A stretch of DNA of 64,000 bases from the NCBI GenBank assembly GCA_902805475.1, contig CADCSX010000007.1, positions 124,001-188,000 of the forward strand, read 5' to 3'. Position numbers and translations under genes: made by a program. The notes under the pieces were generated by a model, which saw only the letters and a program-made list of their open reading frames with translations, ran no database searches and was not told where the DNA came from. Every line of letters begins with the position of its first letter. Position 1 is the stretch's first letter. Shown in pieces: positions 11,401 through 22,354 of this stretch. Origin of the DNA: Entonaema liquescens. Taxonomy: Eukaryota > Ascomycota > Sordariomycetes > Xylariales > Xylariaceae.

Positions 11401-12402
11401 GATCTAATGTCTCCCAAGTTTACGAATTGGCAATGTTACTGAATGCGAAGTTGAATAATTATTTGATATCGTGAGAAGCTATAGGCTACTTTACTGATCT
11501 ACGTAAGGTACGTAAGATTATCGTGATATATTGTTAGGTGGGTGTAATATACGGAAATCAGAAATTAGGTACATTTGGTTGGAAGCATGACATGCAATGA
11601 CGCACATAAGTGTCGAATGAGAAGATGGCTCGCATCAAAGGGACCCATGGACCTAATTTTAAGTATAAAGAAAAGTGGACTCTACGTCATTATACGCCGT
11701 TTCTCTTCAGTTCTAAACGCCTTATTTTTATCATAAGCCGTTTGACTAGGATATAGTATGTAATTACACTGCTACACTAACCTTGTTAAATACCTATTCA
11801 GGTACATGTAGGTGGTAAGGCGGATACGGAGTTTCAGCTGAAGAAAAAATACGGAATTCTAACAAGTTGCGATTTCCGTTTCAATCGAAGCTACCTATGT
11901 AATGTAACGCAATGAATAAATGCACTCTTCCAACTCGCGCCACCCGCGGCATTCCATCTTTCTCGCCTGACAAGACAGCCTTGATCACTCTAATATATAT
12001 ATATATATATATATGTGTGTATTGTACAATAATATCGATCCTTTCGTTACTTATAATTCACTAGGTTAGTCTAGCTAGCTGGGAACGACCACCTATTCCC
12101 ATATGTCTAGGATGTATATTTGACTCTTGTTTATAATTGAGACATTTGAACACTAAAACCACAAAGGCAATCCTCTATTAACCACGGATGCGACGGAGAC
12201 AAAATAGATAAAACACACCCGCGCTCTACGACATATTCACAGCAAACAAAAGGGATCGCTGATCGCACGAAATAATACCTTGGTTAACGGTCTGTTCCAC
12301 GATTATATATACGTACGCGACGAGATCGCAATTGCGCCCAAGCCAAAGACCAAATTGGTCCCTATCCCCAGGTGGCCTACGGTCGTAACTAGATAATGGA
12401 AT
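11401..12402. other. Intergenic, contains (AT)n tract
   Basis: One kilobase between Dom34 and the WD40 gene, both on the plus strand. Apart from an (AT)11 tract running into GTGTGT at 11993-12020, nothing was recognised; it should contain the WD40 gene promoter. Confidence 0.6.
11993..12014. repeat. (AT)11 microsatellite
   Basis: Uninterrupted AT dinucleotides followed by three GT units, about 390 bp upstream of the WD40 gene start. Confidence 0.9.
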
Positions 12403-15400
12403 ATGTCGACCTCTTCACCGGCCACCGAGGTCGCGCGCCCTCACCAAGACGATCTCACCGCTACCCGTGTTAACACAAAATCGAACCACAATGGATTGGA
12501 CTCGCTCCATGATCTGGGCCGATCGCCCACTACCTCTGATGATCCGAGTATGTTGACGGGTCACCACTTCATACCACCCCTCTATTCATTTTATAAGCGG
12601 TTCAACAATTCTACCTCGGAAGCTATCTCGCTAACACTCTACTCTAAACAAGGTACCAGCACATTACTCAAGGGTTCTGGAAAAAGGGGCGTCAATAAAC
12701 TCACGCGGAAGGACACAGGGGGGAAGGATGTAAAAGATAGAAAGGACTCAGATATTGGGACGCGGGCTGGAGCGCAACCTGTACCCTCGCCAGCACTCGA
12801 CCCATTATCTCACGTATGTTTTATCTCATAGTTTTCCAATAATGGGAACTAATTCGTTTATCCTAGCATATATTTGCAAGGACCAATACCGAACGTTCTA
12901 TTGCCTCGAGATTTCGCAACTCTGGACGACCTGATAGTCCTGCTAACGAGGCGATACCTCGTCTTTCCTCCGATGTATCTACCAGACAAGCGATCCCTCA
13001 ACTCGATCACGCCAAGGATAGAAAGTGAGTTTATGTGGCTACCTAGGTGAAGGGTTTATGGTAGGCTAACAAAGCTCTTTTAAAAAGGAAGGGGGGTTTT
13101 CTTAGTCGCCTTAGCATGATTGGCGGCAAGAAAAAAGACGATGGTATCCATGATGACGAATCCGAAATTAGCGAACTGAGAACTGAAGGCGCAAATGCCG
13201 TTGCTTTCTCTTCTGCTGTTGGCGCCGGCGGTTTTATCCCTCACCATAAAGAGCCGCCGCGATATATTAGGGTTAGAGCACAGAATAAGAAAGTAAAAGA
13301 GTTCAATCGCATGTTTCTCGCGCAGGAGCTCGTGGGAACGCAACAGCCGATCCAAGATGGCGAGACAGACACCGGAAACGCCGCCGCCGCAGTACAAGAG
13401 CCTGGCAAGGACGAATCGGAACTAGGGGGTCCTATCTGGGCTGTTGAATTTAGCAAGGATGGAAGATACTTAGCTACCGGTGGCCGAGACCGAGTTGTGC
13501 GCATATGGGCGGTTATCGCAACACATGAAGAGAGGAAAGTAGGCGAGGAGGAAGAAAACGCTACTAGCGAAAAAGAAGAGCGTCTGAGTGCGCCAGTCTT
13601 TCACGCGAAGCCGATCCGAGAATTCGTTGGTCACGCGGGCGATATCCTTGATCTCAGCTGGAGCAAGAATAACTTCCTCCTTTCTTCATCGATGGACAAG
13701 ACCGTTCGTCTATGGCATATAAGCAGGCAAGAATGCTTGTGTACATTCAAACACAAGGATTTCGTTACTTCTATAGCCTTTCATCCTCGAGACGACAGAT
13801 TCTTCCTGGCAGGCTCTCTCGACTCTTACCTACGATTATGGAGTATTCCCGATAAAGCCGTCGCTTATTCGAGTCAGCTTGCCGATTTCATCACCGCCGT
13901 TGCATTCTCGCCCGATGGGAGAACCGCGATAGCAGGGTGTTCAAACGGGTTGTGTATGTTTTATGAGACCGAAGGCCTCAAATACCATGCACAGATCCAT
14001 GTGCGGTCATCTCGAGGCAAAAACGCCAAAGGAAGTAAGATCACTGGTATTGAAACGATGGGATTCCCTCCGGACGCCCCAGATGGCGTAGTCAAAATTC
14101 TTATCACATCCAATGATTCCCGCATCAGGATTTACAATATGGGAGATAAGAATCTTGATTTAAAGCTCAAGGGCCATGAAAACGCCTGTAGCCAAATCAG
14201 GGCCACGTTTAGCGACGAGGGCAATTACATCATATGCGGAAGCGAAGATAAGAGGGCGTTCATATGGTCTACCAGCTCAAAACTGGCCGAAAATCACGCG
14301 AAAAGGCCTTCTGAATACTTCGAAGCTCACTCTGACATCGTTACTGGAGCTATTTTTGCCCCGACAGCAACACGACAATTATTGCAGTCCTCCGGCGATC
14401 CCATATTTACGCTATGTAACCCCCCTCCAGTAACGTTGCTTAGCAAAGAGGAATCAGCTGTGACTCGGACGGCAGAGTTCCAAGATACACAGTCCGAAAG
14501 CTCAGCCAAAATTAAAAAGCCTGAAGAATCACCTGTATATATCGCACGGTCTGCTCACTATGATGGTAATATCGTTGTGACTACCGACCACGCAGGTTTA
14601 ATCAAGGTCTTCCGCCAGGATTGCGCCTTTAACAAGCGTCGTCATGATAATTGGGAGACTGGTTCGACGTTCTCTAGGAAACTTGGAAGAGACAGTTTGC
14701 TAGGACGAAGTGGCAGTGTAGTCACGCGAATCAGCGCCAGTAGCCGGGATCCGCATTCTCGTCGAAGTTCACTGACGCAGCCGCTTCAAGGCATATTCCA
14801 AGCCAACTCTGATAGAATTAATTCATGGAGACATGGCGTTGAGGGACATCCGGGTAGACCAGTTTCGGTCACCATCTCGACCCCTGCGCGGAGTGAGCGG
14901 TCCTTATCACCGAGTAAGGCATCTCGTACTCCCGCGAACCCTACACCAAATGCAAGAAGGCATCATTACGCAAGTATGTCAGTTCCTAGTGCACCGACGA
15001 GCCCATCCGCTGGTAAGCCGATAAATGGTATCAGTGACCGTTCAGGTCCACAAGATTCACTCATACCACCAACACCGAGTTTCGCTTTCCGGCCACTGGA
15101 CGAGGAAGAAGACCAATTACAATTAGACCCTGCTGGGGCAAGCTATTCGTTCTGGAACCTCAACCGATGGCGAAATAGTACCCAGACGCGAGGCAATGGG
15201 ATTCATGGTCTGACCCCTGATTCGGCGCACAACCGTTCTGCAAGCACCGGCCTAGCTTCCGACGTAACAATAGGCAAAGATACTCGACGGAAGAGCACGG
15301 CAGTAGAGACAGAAGATACCGACAAAAGTGACTCGGCAGAAAAAGCTAACCGCCGCAAGAGCGTGCCGGCCGGGGCGATATTATCACGGGCGCAGGAGAC

Positions 15401-15590
15401 CAACCATCTAGCGCCTCTTAAACCCGCCGCTCCTCGACCAGACTCCTATATCAGCCAAATAAGCTCAGAGTTGACTAGCGAAGATGGCGAGGACATGCAA
15501 TGTCGAGTATGCGGCAGCCGAGAGTTTAGGATGAAGAAGATCGGGGGCAAGAAGAAGCTTCTATGCGGGAAGTGTGGTCGGACGGTCTGA
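12403..15590 (+). CDS. WD40-repeat protein (WDR44/Dgr2-like) with C-terminal zinc ribbon
   Basis: Three exons, 12403-12813, 12867-13024 and 13088-15590, join in frame to 1023 residues. The first about 300 residues are polar, with KKGGFLSRLSMIGGKKKDD and RVRAQNKKVKEFNRMFLAQ segments typical of the fungal Dgr2/WDR44 group. WD40 blades begin near residue 302 (GPIWAVEFSKDGRYLATGGRD) and continue through HAGDILDLSWSKNNFLLSSS, HKDFVTSIAFHPRDDRFFLA and HENACSQIRATFSDEGNYI. A long Ser/Pro/Arg-rich tail follows. It ends at about residues 994-1021 in two CxxC pairs, CRVCGS and LCGKCG, a probable zinc ribbon. Human WDR44 binds Rab11; whether this protein has such a partner is inference. Confidence 0.9.
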
Positions 15591-16453
15591 CCTTACATCT
15601 CAATGATTTTACATATTCCTCCATTTCCATTCTTACCACGGCGAGACGACGATGTACAGATATTTGTGTGTGAGAAGATATTACGCGGCTGTACGAAGAA
15701 CGGACTTTGAAATGATTGATTGATTGATTGATTGACTGACTAGGTAATTACATATATACGCATGGCGATGGATAACTGGATATACTTCTGTCGGGGTTCT
15801 TGGAGTTGCGAGAGAGGATTTGGGGGGCATTGGTATTGATATTGATCATCGGGGCGAAGATACCACGATCAGTTCTCATACACTGACTGCTCTTTGATGT
15901 TCCTTCAATATACAATTAAGAAATTTCCCGCGTTTTAGGGGATAATATATTCGTTTCCCAACGTGTTCCGATTTCATTCCTTAGGGCAACTTTATAGAAC
16001 GATTCATGTGCATCAAAACTACCTAATCAGTAGATGACTTAGAATAAGTAAGTGGTTATATCGGGTTTAGGTTTCCCATTTTTATTATCCGGCCTGATGC
16101 CTTAGTCCTCTGGCATTCTTTCTATTTAACAACATAAAAGTATTGCATACCACAAGTATTTCCAGAGTGGCAATTCTAGATCTCTCTACCGCGTAGCTTC
16201 GTTACTATCGAACTCTTGTACTGGATATTGTCCTTTAAGCAGGGTATCAGGCAAGGTAACCTCAGCAACATCCTCGTAATCCCATGAGTTGGGTAGTTCT
16301 CAGCTCTTCCCTTGGTACCTAAGCGGTACAGATCCCAGCCTCGCGATGGAGGAATAAGGGGTCCCTTCTCCCCTTTTTATTTTTCTACTTGTTAAAGAAG
16401 ACTTGGTATCCACCAGACAAGTATGTATTTCTTCCAACCTATAATTATGTACC
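15591..16453. other. Convergent intergenic with (TGAT)n
   Basis: Region of 863 bp between the 3' ends of the WD40 gene (+) and Rrb1 (-). It holds a (TGAT)5 tract at about 15713-15734 and otherwise AT-rich sequence without recognisable genes. Confidence 0.6.
15713..15734. repeat. (TGAT)n tetranucleotide repeat
   Basis: Five uninterrupted TGAT units in the 3' flank of the WD40 gene. Confidence 0.85.
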
Positions 16454-17953
16454 TTACTTCGCGTGAATACCGTAAACGACAGGTATAGGTCTGAAAACGC
16501 TAAACTCCTGACCCGTCGCAATCAGTGTACCTGGAATCTGGGGGTGCCAGTGGAGTTCCTTGGCGTGCTCGGAGATATGTTCGAAGAGCAGCTGGGGCGG
16601 CATATCCTTAACGCCCGCTGTGTCCTTGCTCTCCTCGTCGTCCAGCTCGACGGACAGATCCCACAGGGTAACCTTGTGGTCGCCCGCCGCGACGGCCACC
16701 ATGCTGTCGTCCGTGGGGTGCCACTCGACGCTGGTGATTTGCTCCTTGTGGTAGTTGAAGCTGGCGATCGGACTCGGCTTCTGCGCGCCGCCCTTCCACT
16801 GCCGCAGATCCCATACGCCCCACACGCCATCGTCGGCGCCCGTCGCGAGAAGGTGCGTTGTCAGGCGCGACCACGACATGACGTTCACGTCGACGGAGCT
16901 GACCTGCACCGTGATGGCGGGTTTCCGGCTCTTGCTGCGCACGTCCCAGACGCGCACCGTGCCGTCGCTCGACGCGGACGCGAACACGGAGGCTTCCTGC
17001 GGGCTCCATTGGATCTCCTCCACGCTATTGGTGTGCCCCTGGAACGCGCGGTTGTCCGTGACCCAGCCGCCGCCGTCCGTGCGCGTCGTCACGTATATCA
17101 GGCCGTCGTTGTCGCCGGTCAGAAGCTTGCCACCGGGCACCATGGGCGACCAGTCAAGCGCGTAGCCTTCCGACTTGTGGGCTCGGATCGTGGAGAGCGG
17201 CTTGTTCTGCTGGGGCGTGATGACGGTGCCGGGGTTATCGAACGACGCGAGGTGGGGTGTAACGTCGTGTATGAAGATATTCGCAGACTCCGTCATCGTC
17301 GCGGTGAGAGTGGTAGGTGGTTTCGAGGGATCTTGCGAGGGGATCTGGTGGCTGCGGATGCGGTTCGTAGTCGAGGTTAATGGGATAGACTTGGACTCAA
17401 GGATAGGGTCTGCGTCTTCGTCGTCGGAATCAGAGTCGTCCTCGGATTCGGAATCCTGGTTGTCCTTCTGCATGCGGCTCAGGCCGCTGAACTTCATTAT
17501 CATGAGCTGGTTCTCCTTTTCGCGCTTGCTCTCGGCCTGGGTGCCGGCGACTGTGTACATGGTAGCAGGGTAGACCTTTTCCCTGTTGTCGCCAAGGCTA
17601 TCGCGGACAATATCGAAGGACAGACAAGGCCAGGGGGTACTGAGATTGTGAAGCATTTCGTAAGTGCCTAGATCTGGAGCGAGATGTTGGCCGGCCTCGA
17701 GTTTATTGCGCCCGACGATGAAAGTACTATCGTCAACATCCATGGCACCAGCTGCGGTTTCCTCTGCCTCGCACTCCGCATCGGGTCTACCGTCAACGCC
17801 AGCCTCGAAAATCTCATCCTCACTTTCAAACTCATCCTCAAATTCGTCGGCGAATTCACCCATTTCCTTATCGTCTACGTCCATGGGTTCAGGACGAACT
17901 CCTCCTTTCAGAGGAGCATGTTCGTCTCCGACATCCGCCGTACGTTTAGACAT
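16454..17953 (-). CDS. rrb1: Ribosome-assembly WD40 protein Rrb1/GRWD1
   Basis: Nuclear/nucleolar chaperone of ribosomal protein L3 (uL3) in 60S assembly. Single exon, 499 residues, matching the family length. It begins MSKRTADVGDEHAPLKGG. Two acidic tracts lie near residues 28-50 and 168-185 (DSESEDDSDSDDEDAD). The histone-chaperone-like CAF1C/H4-binding segment DLGTYEMLHNLSTPWPCLSF follows. WD40 blades include SEGYALDWSP, HTNSVEEIQWSPQEASVFASA, DVNVMSWSRLTTHLLATGAD, HKEQITSVEWHPTDDSMVAV and a final HAKELHWHPQIPGTLIATG. The coding strand has noticeably GC-rich third positions compared with flanking DNA. The stop lies about 860 bp from the convergent WD40 gene. Confidence 0.95.
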   Translation of the reverse strand: MSKRTADVGDEHAPLKGGVRPEPMDVDDKEMGEFADEFEDEFESEDEIFEAGVDGRPDAECEAEETAAGAMDVDDSTFIVGRNKLEAGQHLAPDLGTYEMLHNLSTPWPCLSFDIVRDSLGDNREKVYPATMYTVAGTQAESKREKENQLMIMKFSGLSRMQKDNQDSESEDDSDSDDEDADPILESKSIPLTSTTNRIRSHQIPSQDPSKPPTTLTATMTESANIFIHDVTPHLASFDNPGTVITPQQNKPLSTIRAHKSEGYALDWSPMVPGGKLLTGDNDGLIYVTTRTDGGGWVTDNRAFQGHTNSVEEIQWSPQEASVFASASSDGTVRVWDVRSKSRKPAITVQVSSVDVNVMSWSRLTTHLLATGADDGVWGVWDLRQWKGGAQKPSPIASFNYHKEQITSVEWHPTDDSMVAVAAGDHKVTLWDLSVELDDEESKDTAGVKDMPPQLLFEHISEHAKELHWHPQIPGTLIATGQEFSVFRPIPVVYGIHAK

Positions 17954-18518
17954 GATGTCTAATAATTCGTAAACTGTGACTTAATTATTGGTTATTATTA
18001 AAAAAGATCCGAGGACTTGTCTGTTGGATCTGTAGTAAAGTAATAGTCAATCGCGATTTGTCTCGCGACGCAGATAGAAAATAAAAATTATAAATTTTTT
18101 TTTTTTCGTATGCCCCTCGGCAAACCCCGCGATCTGTGGCTGTTGCTCAGGGATCTTAACAAGAAGTGGGTCTTACCAGGTACCTTATCGATAGACTATG
18201 CAGAGGGAACATACAGTGGAGGTACTTGATTGAAGAAGTACATGTATCTGTACATGTAACAAGGTTCTGGGTTCTGGGTGATGTATATGTACTCACGAGC
18301 AATGTACACTTTCATTATCTGATCTTGAAAAGATGTGTACAATTATTTTAAGGTTAGAAGATTCATTTCGTACTCGAGTTCCGTAACCAAGATTAATTTC
18401 TAAGCTAATATAATACCGATAATGACGACAACCACTACTATATTTTATAAATGATCACTTTTTTAAGTTAATTTTACGAAGTAAGCCATGATCAAACACA
18501 TTATCTTGAGGCGGTATT
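17954..18518. other. Divergent intergenic
   Basis: Promoter-bearing gap between Rrb1 (-) and the small membrane protein gene (+). It includes a T-rich run near 18093-18107 and short palindromic ACATGTA motifs around 18239-18258. No gene was seen. Confidence 0.55.
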
Positions 18519-18992
18519 ATGACGCATATCATTCAGTACGGCCTAGCTATTGAGGTCATCCTCAACATCACCGGAGCCATCTCATTTATAATATATCCGG
18601 AATGGTGTCTATCCTTTGCAATCGCTCCTAATCACAAAACCATCATCTTAAACATACCTCCAAGCTCTGTATTATTGTGGCAGGTCTATGGCGCCCTTGT
18701 TCTCGCTCTCACGGTCCCATTGATCCTATGTATCCCTAACTGCAAAGCTGTGGCGGAGAAGCGCCGAATCGTCTTCACTACTCTCGCAGTCGGAGAGGTA
18801 TTTCTAGAAGTTATCCTGCTCTCGCATGCTTCTCACCCGGCCAAGAGCGGATTTACATTTACTTCGCTGGTTCTCGGCGCTGCATTCCTGCTACCAGCTC
18901 TATCTTGGCATATTTTTGCCGCTTATATCAAGCCTGACTTAATGAAGAGCAGCAGCGAACTTTCCACCAGTACAACCAAGAAAATACTTTGA
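18519..18992 (+). CDS. Small four-helix membrane protein, unknown function
   Basis: Single exon of 157 residues. I do not recognise a named family. Four hydrophobic stretches are visible: about residues 8-27 (AIEVILNITGAISFIIY), 48-72 (VLLWQVYGALVLALTVPLI), 83-103 (IVFTTLAVGEVFLEVILLS) and 112-137 (FTSLVLGAAFLLPALSWHIF). A polar Ser/Thr/Lys-rich C-terminal tail follows. Codon use and spacing look genuine, and similar short uncharacterised membrane proteins are common in filamentous ascomycetes. It faces the dihydroxy-acid dehydratase gene tail to tail, with only 222 bp between stops. Confidence 0.7.
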   Translation: MTHIIQYGLAIEVILNITGAISFIIYPEWCLSFAIAPNHKTIILNIPPSSVLLWQVYGALVLALTVPLILCIPNCKAVAEKRRIVFTTLAVGEVFLEVILLSHASHPAKSGFTFTSLVLGAAFLLPALSWHIFAAYIKPDLMKSSSELSTSTTKKIL

Positions 18993-19214
18993 ACCTCCAT
19001 GATTCGAGCTATCCAACTACAGTCCTCATAAACAGACACGATCAGCCAAAATGAAGAGTCACATATACACTCAACTAAAATTCATAGTGCAGCGTCCAAT
19101 ACCACACAAGTATCGATATACACTACTCAAGTACATCTCGTGTATCCAAAGTTCTAGGAATAGTTGTATAGGCTTTCCTCCAGCTTGTCTCGACTTCTTG
19201 GGGACCAGTATTAC

Positions 19215-21482
19215 CTAAAATTCCGAGTCCCATTGGTCTGTGACAGCACCATGGCTAGCATCACCAACCAGTCTCGCGTACTTCGCCAAGACACCTCTTC
19301 TAGCTCTTGGAGGAGGAGCCTTCCACGTCTTCTTCCTCTCTTTTAGTTCTTCATCGGTCACATTAGTGATGTCAATCCGGTTCTTGATCGCGTCGATGAC
19401 GATCGTATCTCCATCTTTAACTAATGCGATAGGTCCACCTCTTGCTGCTTCTGGAGTGACGTGGCCGACTATGAAACCGTGGCTGGCACCACTGTATCTA
19501 CCGTCCGTAACGAGGGCAATGTTCTTTAGCCCCGCTCCCATGATCGCTGCGGACGCCTTAAGTTGCTCGGGCATACCAGGGCCTCCACGCGGTCCTTCGT
19601 AACGAACTATGAGGACTAAATTCTCATCCCGCGGAATCTCGCCGCGTGTCAAGGCCTCATCGAGCTCATGCTCCTTGTTGAACACTCGAGCCTTACCAGT
19701 AAAGCTCAAGCCCTCCTTACCAGTGATTTTAGCAACAGCGCCTTCCGGTGCGAAGTTCCCTCGCAGGACTCGAAGGTGGCCTGTCTCTTTGATAGGGTCT
19801 GAGAGGGGACGAATAATTTTCTGGTCCGGTGGTAAGCTGGGCCAGTCAGCGACATTTTCCGCGAGCGTACGGCCCGTTACGGTTGGGATATTGCCGTTGA
19901 TCAGACCGGCCGCGATTAGCATCTTCAACACCGACGGAGTACCGCCAATCTTGTACAAGTCCTCCATCAAGTACTTCCCACTGGGTGCTAGATCTGCGAG
20001 GAAAGGCGTCTTGTTGCTGACCCTATCTATATCGTCTAGAGTTAGCGGTACTTCAGCTGTGTTCGCCATAGCTAGGAAGTGCAAGACTCCATTAGTAGAA
20101 CCTCCAAGTATCATGGTAAGGACGAGCGCATTTTCAAACGACTCCTTTGTTAACAAGTCCCGCGGACGAATATCTTTCTCCATGGTAATTTTAATAACCT
20201 CGGCGGCGCGTTCGCATTCGCGAGCCTTCTCCGGAGATAGAGCGGGATAAGACGACGATCCGGGAAGAGTAAGACCCATAGCTTCAATAGCTGTTGCCAT
20301 CGTATTGGCAGTATACATTCCACCACATGCACCCGCACCAGGGCATGCGTGACGTTCGATATCGGATAATACATCACTCGGTGTTCGACCTGCAGCACCA
20401 GGGTTTGTCTTGGCTTGAAGTCGGCCATATGTGAATGCCCCTGCAGCCTCATAACAGGTGCTCACATTCACATCGCGTTCTAATAGCTGCGAATAGCCTT
20501 TTAGAATTGTCCCGCCATACTACAAACTGTAGGTTAGCGTCACGTCTGTACGAAGATGCCACGAGTCGTCTAGCTTATAAGCTTACTGTCATAAGAGCAA
20601 GCAGTTGCACCAATGGCAATTATCGACTTACAATCATAATGAAAGGGCGATTGTGGCGGGCTGCTGCCATGACGACACCCGGCATGTTCTTATCACAACC
20701 AGGAATTGCAATATTTGCGTCGTGACGCTGCGCACAAGTAACAGTTTCTATGCTGTCTGCAATGAGGTCGCGCGTCTGAAGCGAAAATCTCATGCCTGTT
20801 TCGATAATACTTAGCAGGGTTAACGCGAAAAGGGGCAGCATAAACCAACCTTCACCTCCCATGGTAATAGCATCTGATACACCTATCGTATTGTACTGCC
20901 ATGCCAGCATCTTTTGCTTCTCTACCGCTCTCTTCACGATCTTTCCGAAATCGAGAACTATCTTGATTAATTTTCTTCATGTTTGAAGGCCATTTGGCGA
21001 TTTACATGCTCACTCACGATGTGTACTACAGTCGATAATTATTAGCTATGGCACCGAGTCGTGAACGCGCGACTATAACGGTTATATTATAGATCAGTAT
21101 TACTTACTTGCACTGCAAGTTAGGAGTTAGTACCTGATTATACGAGCAGTCAAGCTGGGTCCCTAGAGAACTTACAGCGTTTCCTTCCCACCAGACAGTC
21201 GCAATTCCGACGTGGGGAGCATTCTTCATCATATCTTCGTTCGGTACGCCGGCACCGTATAGCATGGCCTATATTAATATATGAGGTCAAGGTTTCCTGG
21301 ACTTAGGCCGATTGTCTACTTACCTGAGCACCAGGAAAGTCATGCTCCCGTGTAATTGCATGAGACCATCGATTCAAAGGGCCTCCTGCTGGTAAGCAGT
21401 CGAACTGAACATACTGAGGATCGGCTTTCGGATCCTGAAGATTGGGGCGCACGCCCGTCTCAGCTGCCGGTGCATCGCTCAT
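19215..21482 (-). CDS. Dihydroxy-acid dehydratase (IlvD/Edd family)
   Basis: Iron-sulfur enzyme dehydrating dihydroxy-acids to 2-keto acids in valine, isoleucine and leucine synthesis. Seven exons on the minus strand: 21482-21324, 21268-21176, 21112-21108 (5 nt), 21025-21018 (8 nt), 20957-20850, 20795-20632 and 20519-19215. They total 613 residues, normal for the family. Cluster cysteines inferred by homology are Cys85 in GNACNTHLLD, Cys158 in IPGCDKNMPG and Cys244 in PGAGACGGMYTANTM. NTIGVSDAITMGGEGM and YGGTILKG also match. I chose Met at 21482 (MSDAPAAETGVRPNLQDP). An in-frame Met at 21530 would add MPIFLKSGVARPSIFN, which is at best a weak mitochondrial presequence, so this could be a cytosolic paralogue rather than the main Ilv3. 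Related enzymes act on sugar acids, so the substrate is not certain. Confidence 0.92.
21018..21025 (-). other. 8-nt microexon of the dihydroxy-acid dehydratase
   Basis: Reads TACACATC on the minus strand, with a TGTAG acceptor before it and a GTGAGT donor after it. It completes the Asn codon, encodes Thr-His and starts the Leu codon of the conserved CNTHLLD segment. Flanking introns are 82 nt and 60 nt. Confidence 0.85.
21108..21112 (-). other. 5-nt microexon of the dihydroxy-acid dehydratase
   Basis: Reads TGCAA on the minus strand between a TTGCAG acceptor and a GTAAGT donor. It encodes the Cys that is the expected first iron-sulfur ligand and two bases of the next Asn. Flanking introns are 63 nt and 82 nt. 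Without it the conserved CN of GNxCNxHLL cannot be made from the genomic sequence. Confidence 0.85.
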
Positions 21483-21530
21483 GTTGAATATACTAGGCCT
21501 GGCTACTCCAGATTTTAGAAATATAGGCAA

Positions 21531-22354
21531 TGGCTATATCAGTTTATACTTCACAAAGAATCCGGACGATATATACACAAAGTTATACTTAAGAATTCTC
21601 CAATTTGGTACTGTCTCTGCGGGGTAAAGAAATTGCCGGGGAAGTTTACCTAGATCCTATGACGATCCTAAGATTCGGAGGTTTGACGTAACTAAGGCTT
21701 TAGAAACGGGAAGGGCCCGGGTCCCGGAGCGGAGATGATTCGGTAGCAGAAGCTGTATTCATACCTTTGAAGCTAGCTAATTGGAAATCCTCGAGAGACG
21801 ACTGGCTACTAGGCGAGCTGTACCAGTCCCTGTAAAGATACCCACATGACCCACGACCCATAAAGCAACTTTTTCAGGATATGTGCCCTATTACATTATA
21901 GTTCGGATACTTCCCTTGGGGTACCGGCCCAGATGCTCCACTCCTCGTGTGGTTATCGGCTCCGAGTAGGGGAGGGGAAAGCGGAGTCGTATGCAGGTAA
22001 CACCCGAAAACAATAGTATGAAGCTAAAAGTAGTTCATTAAAAAGATCGAATTAGTCTCTCGACAGTATCATTGTGGAGATGGGTTAAAGAGATACTTAG
22101 GTAGTTATGTATCTGTGGCTGTATGGAATTATGGACCTCGCATAGCAAAGCCCCGAACCGTACTTATAACACGATACTGACGGGAAGTTGCAGGATATGA
22201 CGAACGGTATAAGTGGCGAGGTCATCAAGGTTCATTTGAATATAGCAGAACGAGATAGAGTCTAATACCCTGACATATTCTAAAGACCAACATATTCACA
22301 ATTCATTAAGCAATAGCCAATAAATTAGGGTAATCACTTATAAGTCTCCTCTTC
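21531..22354. other. Intergenic, no gene seen
   Basis: Promoter side of the dihydroxy-acid dehydratase and 3' side of the fructosamine-kinase-like gene, both on the minus strand. Stop-rich in all frames; no repeats of note. Confidence 0.6.

Noticed and set aside
16463..17380. 305-codon open frame antisense to Rrb1
   Set aside because: It arises from high GC3 in Rrb1, and the translation is an Arg/Val/Gly-rich shadow.
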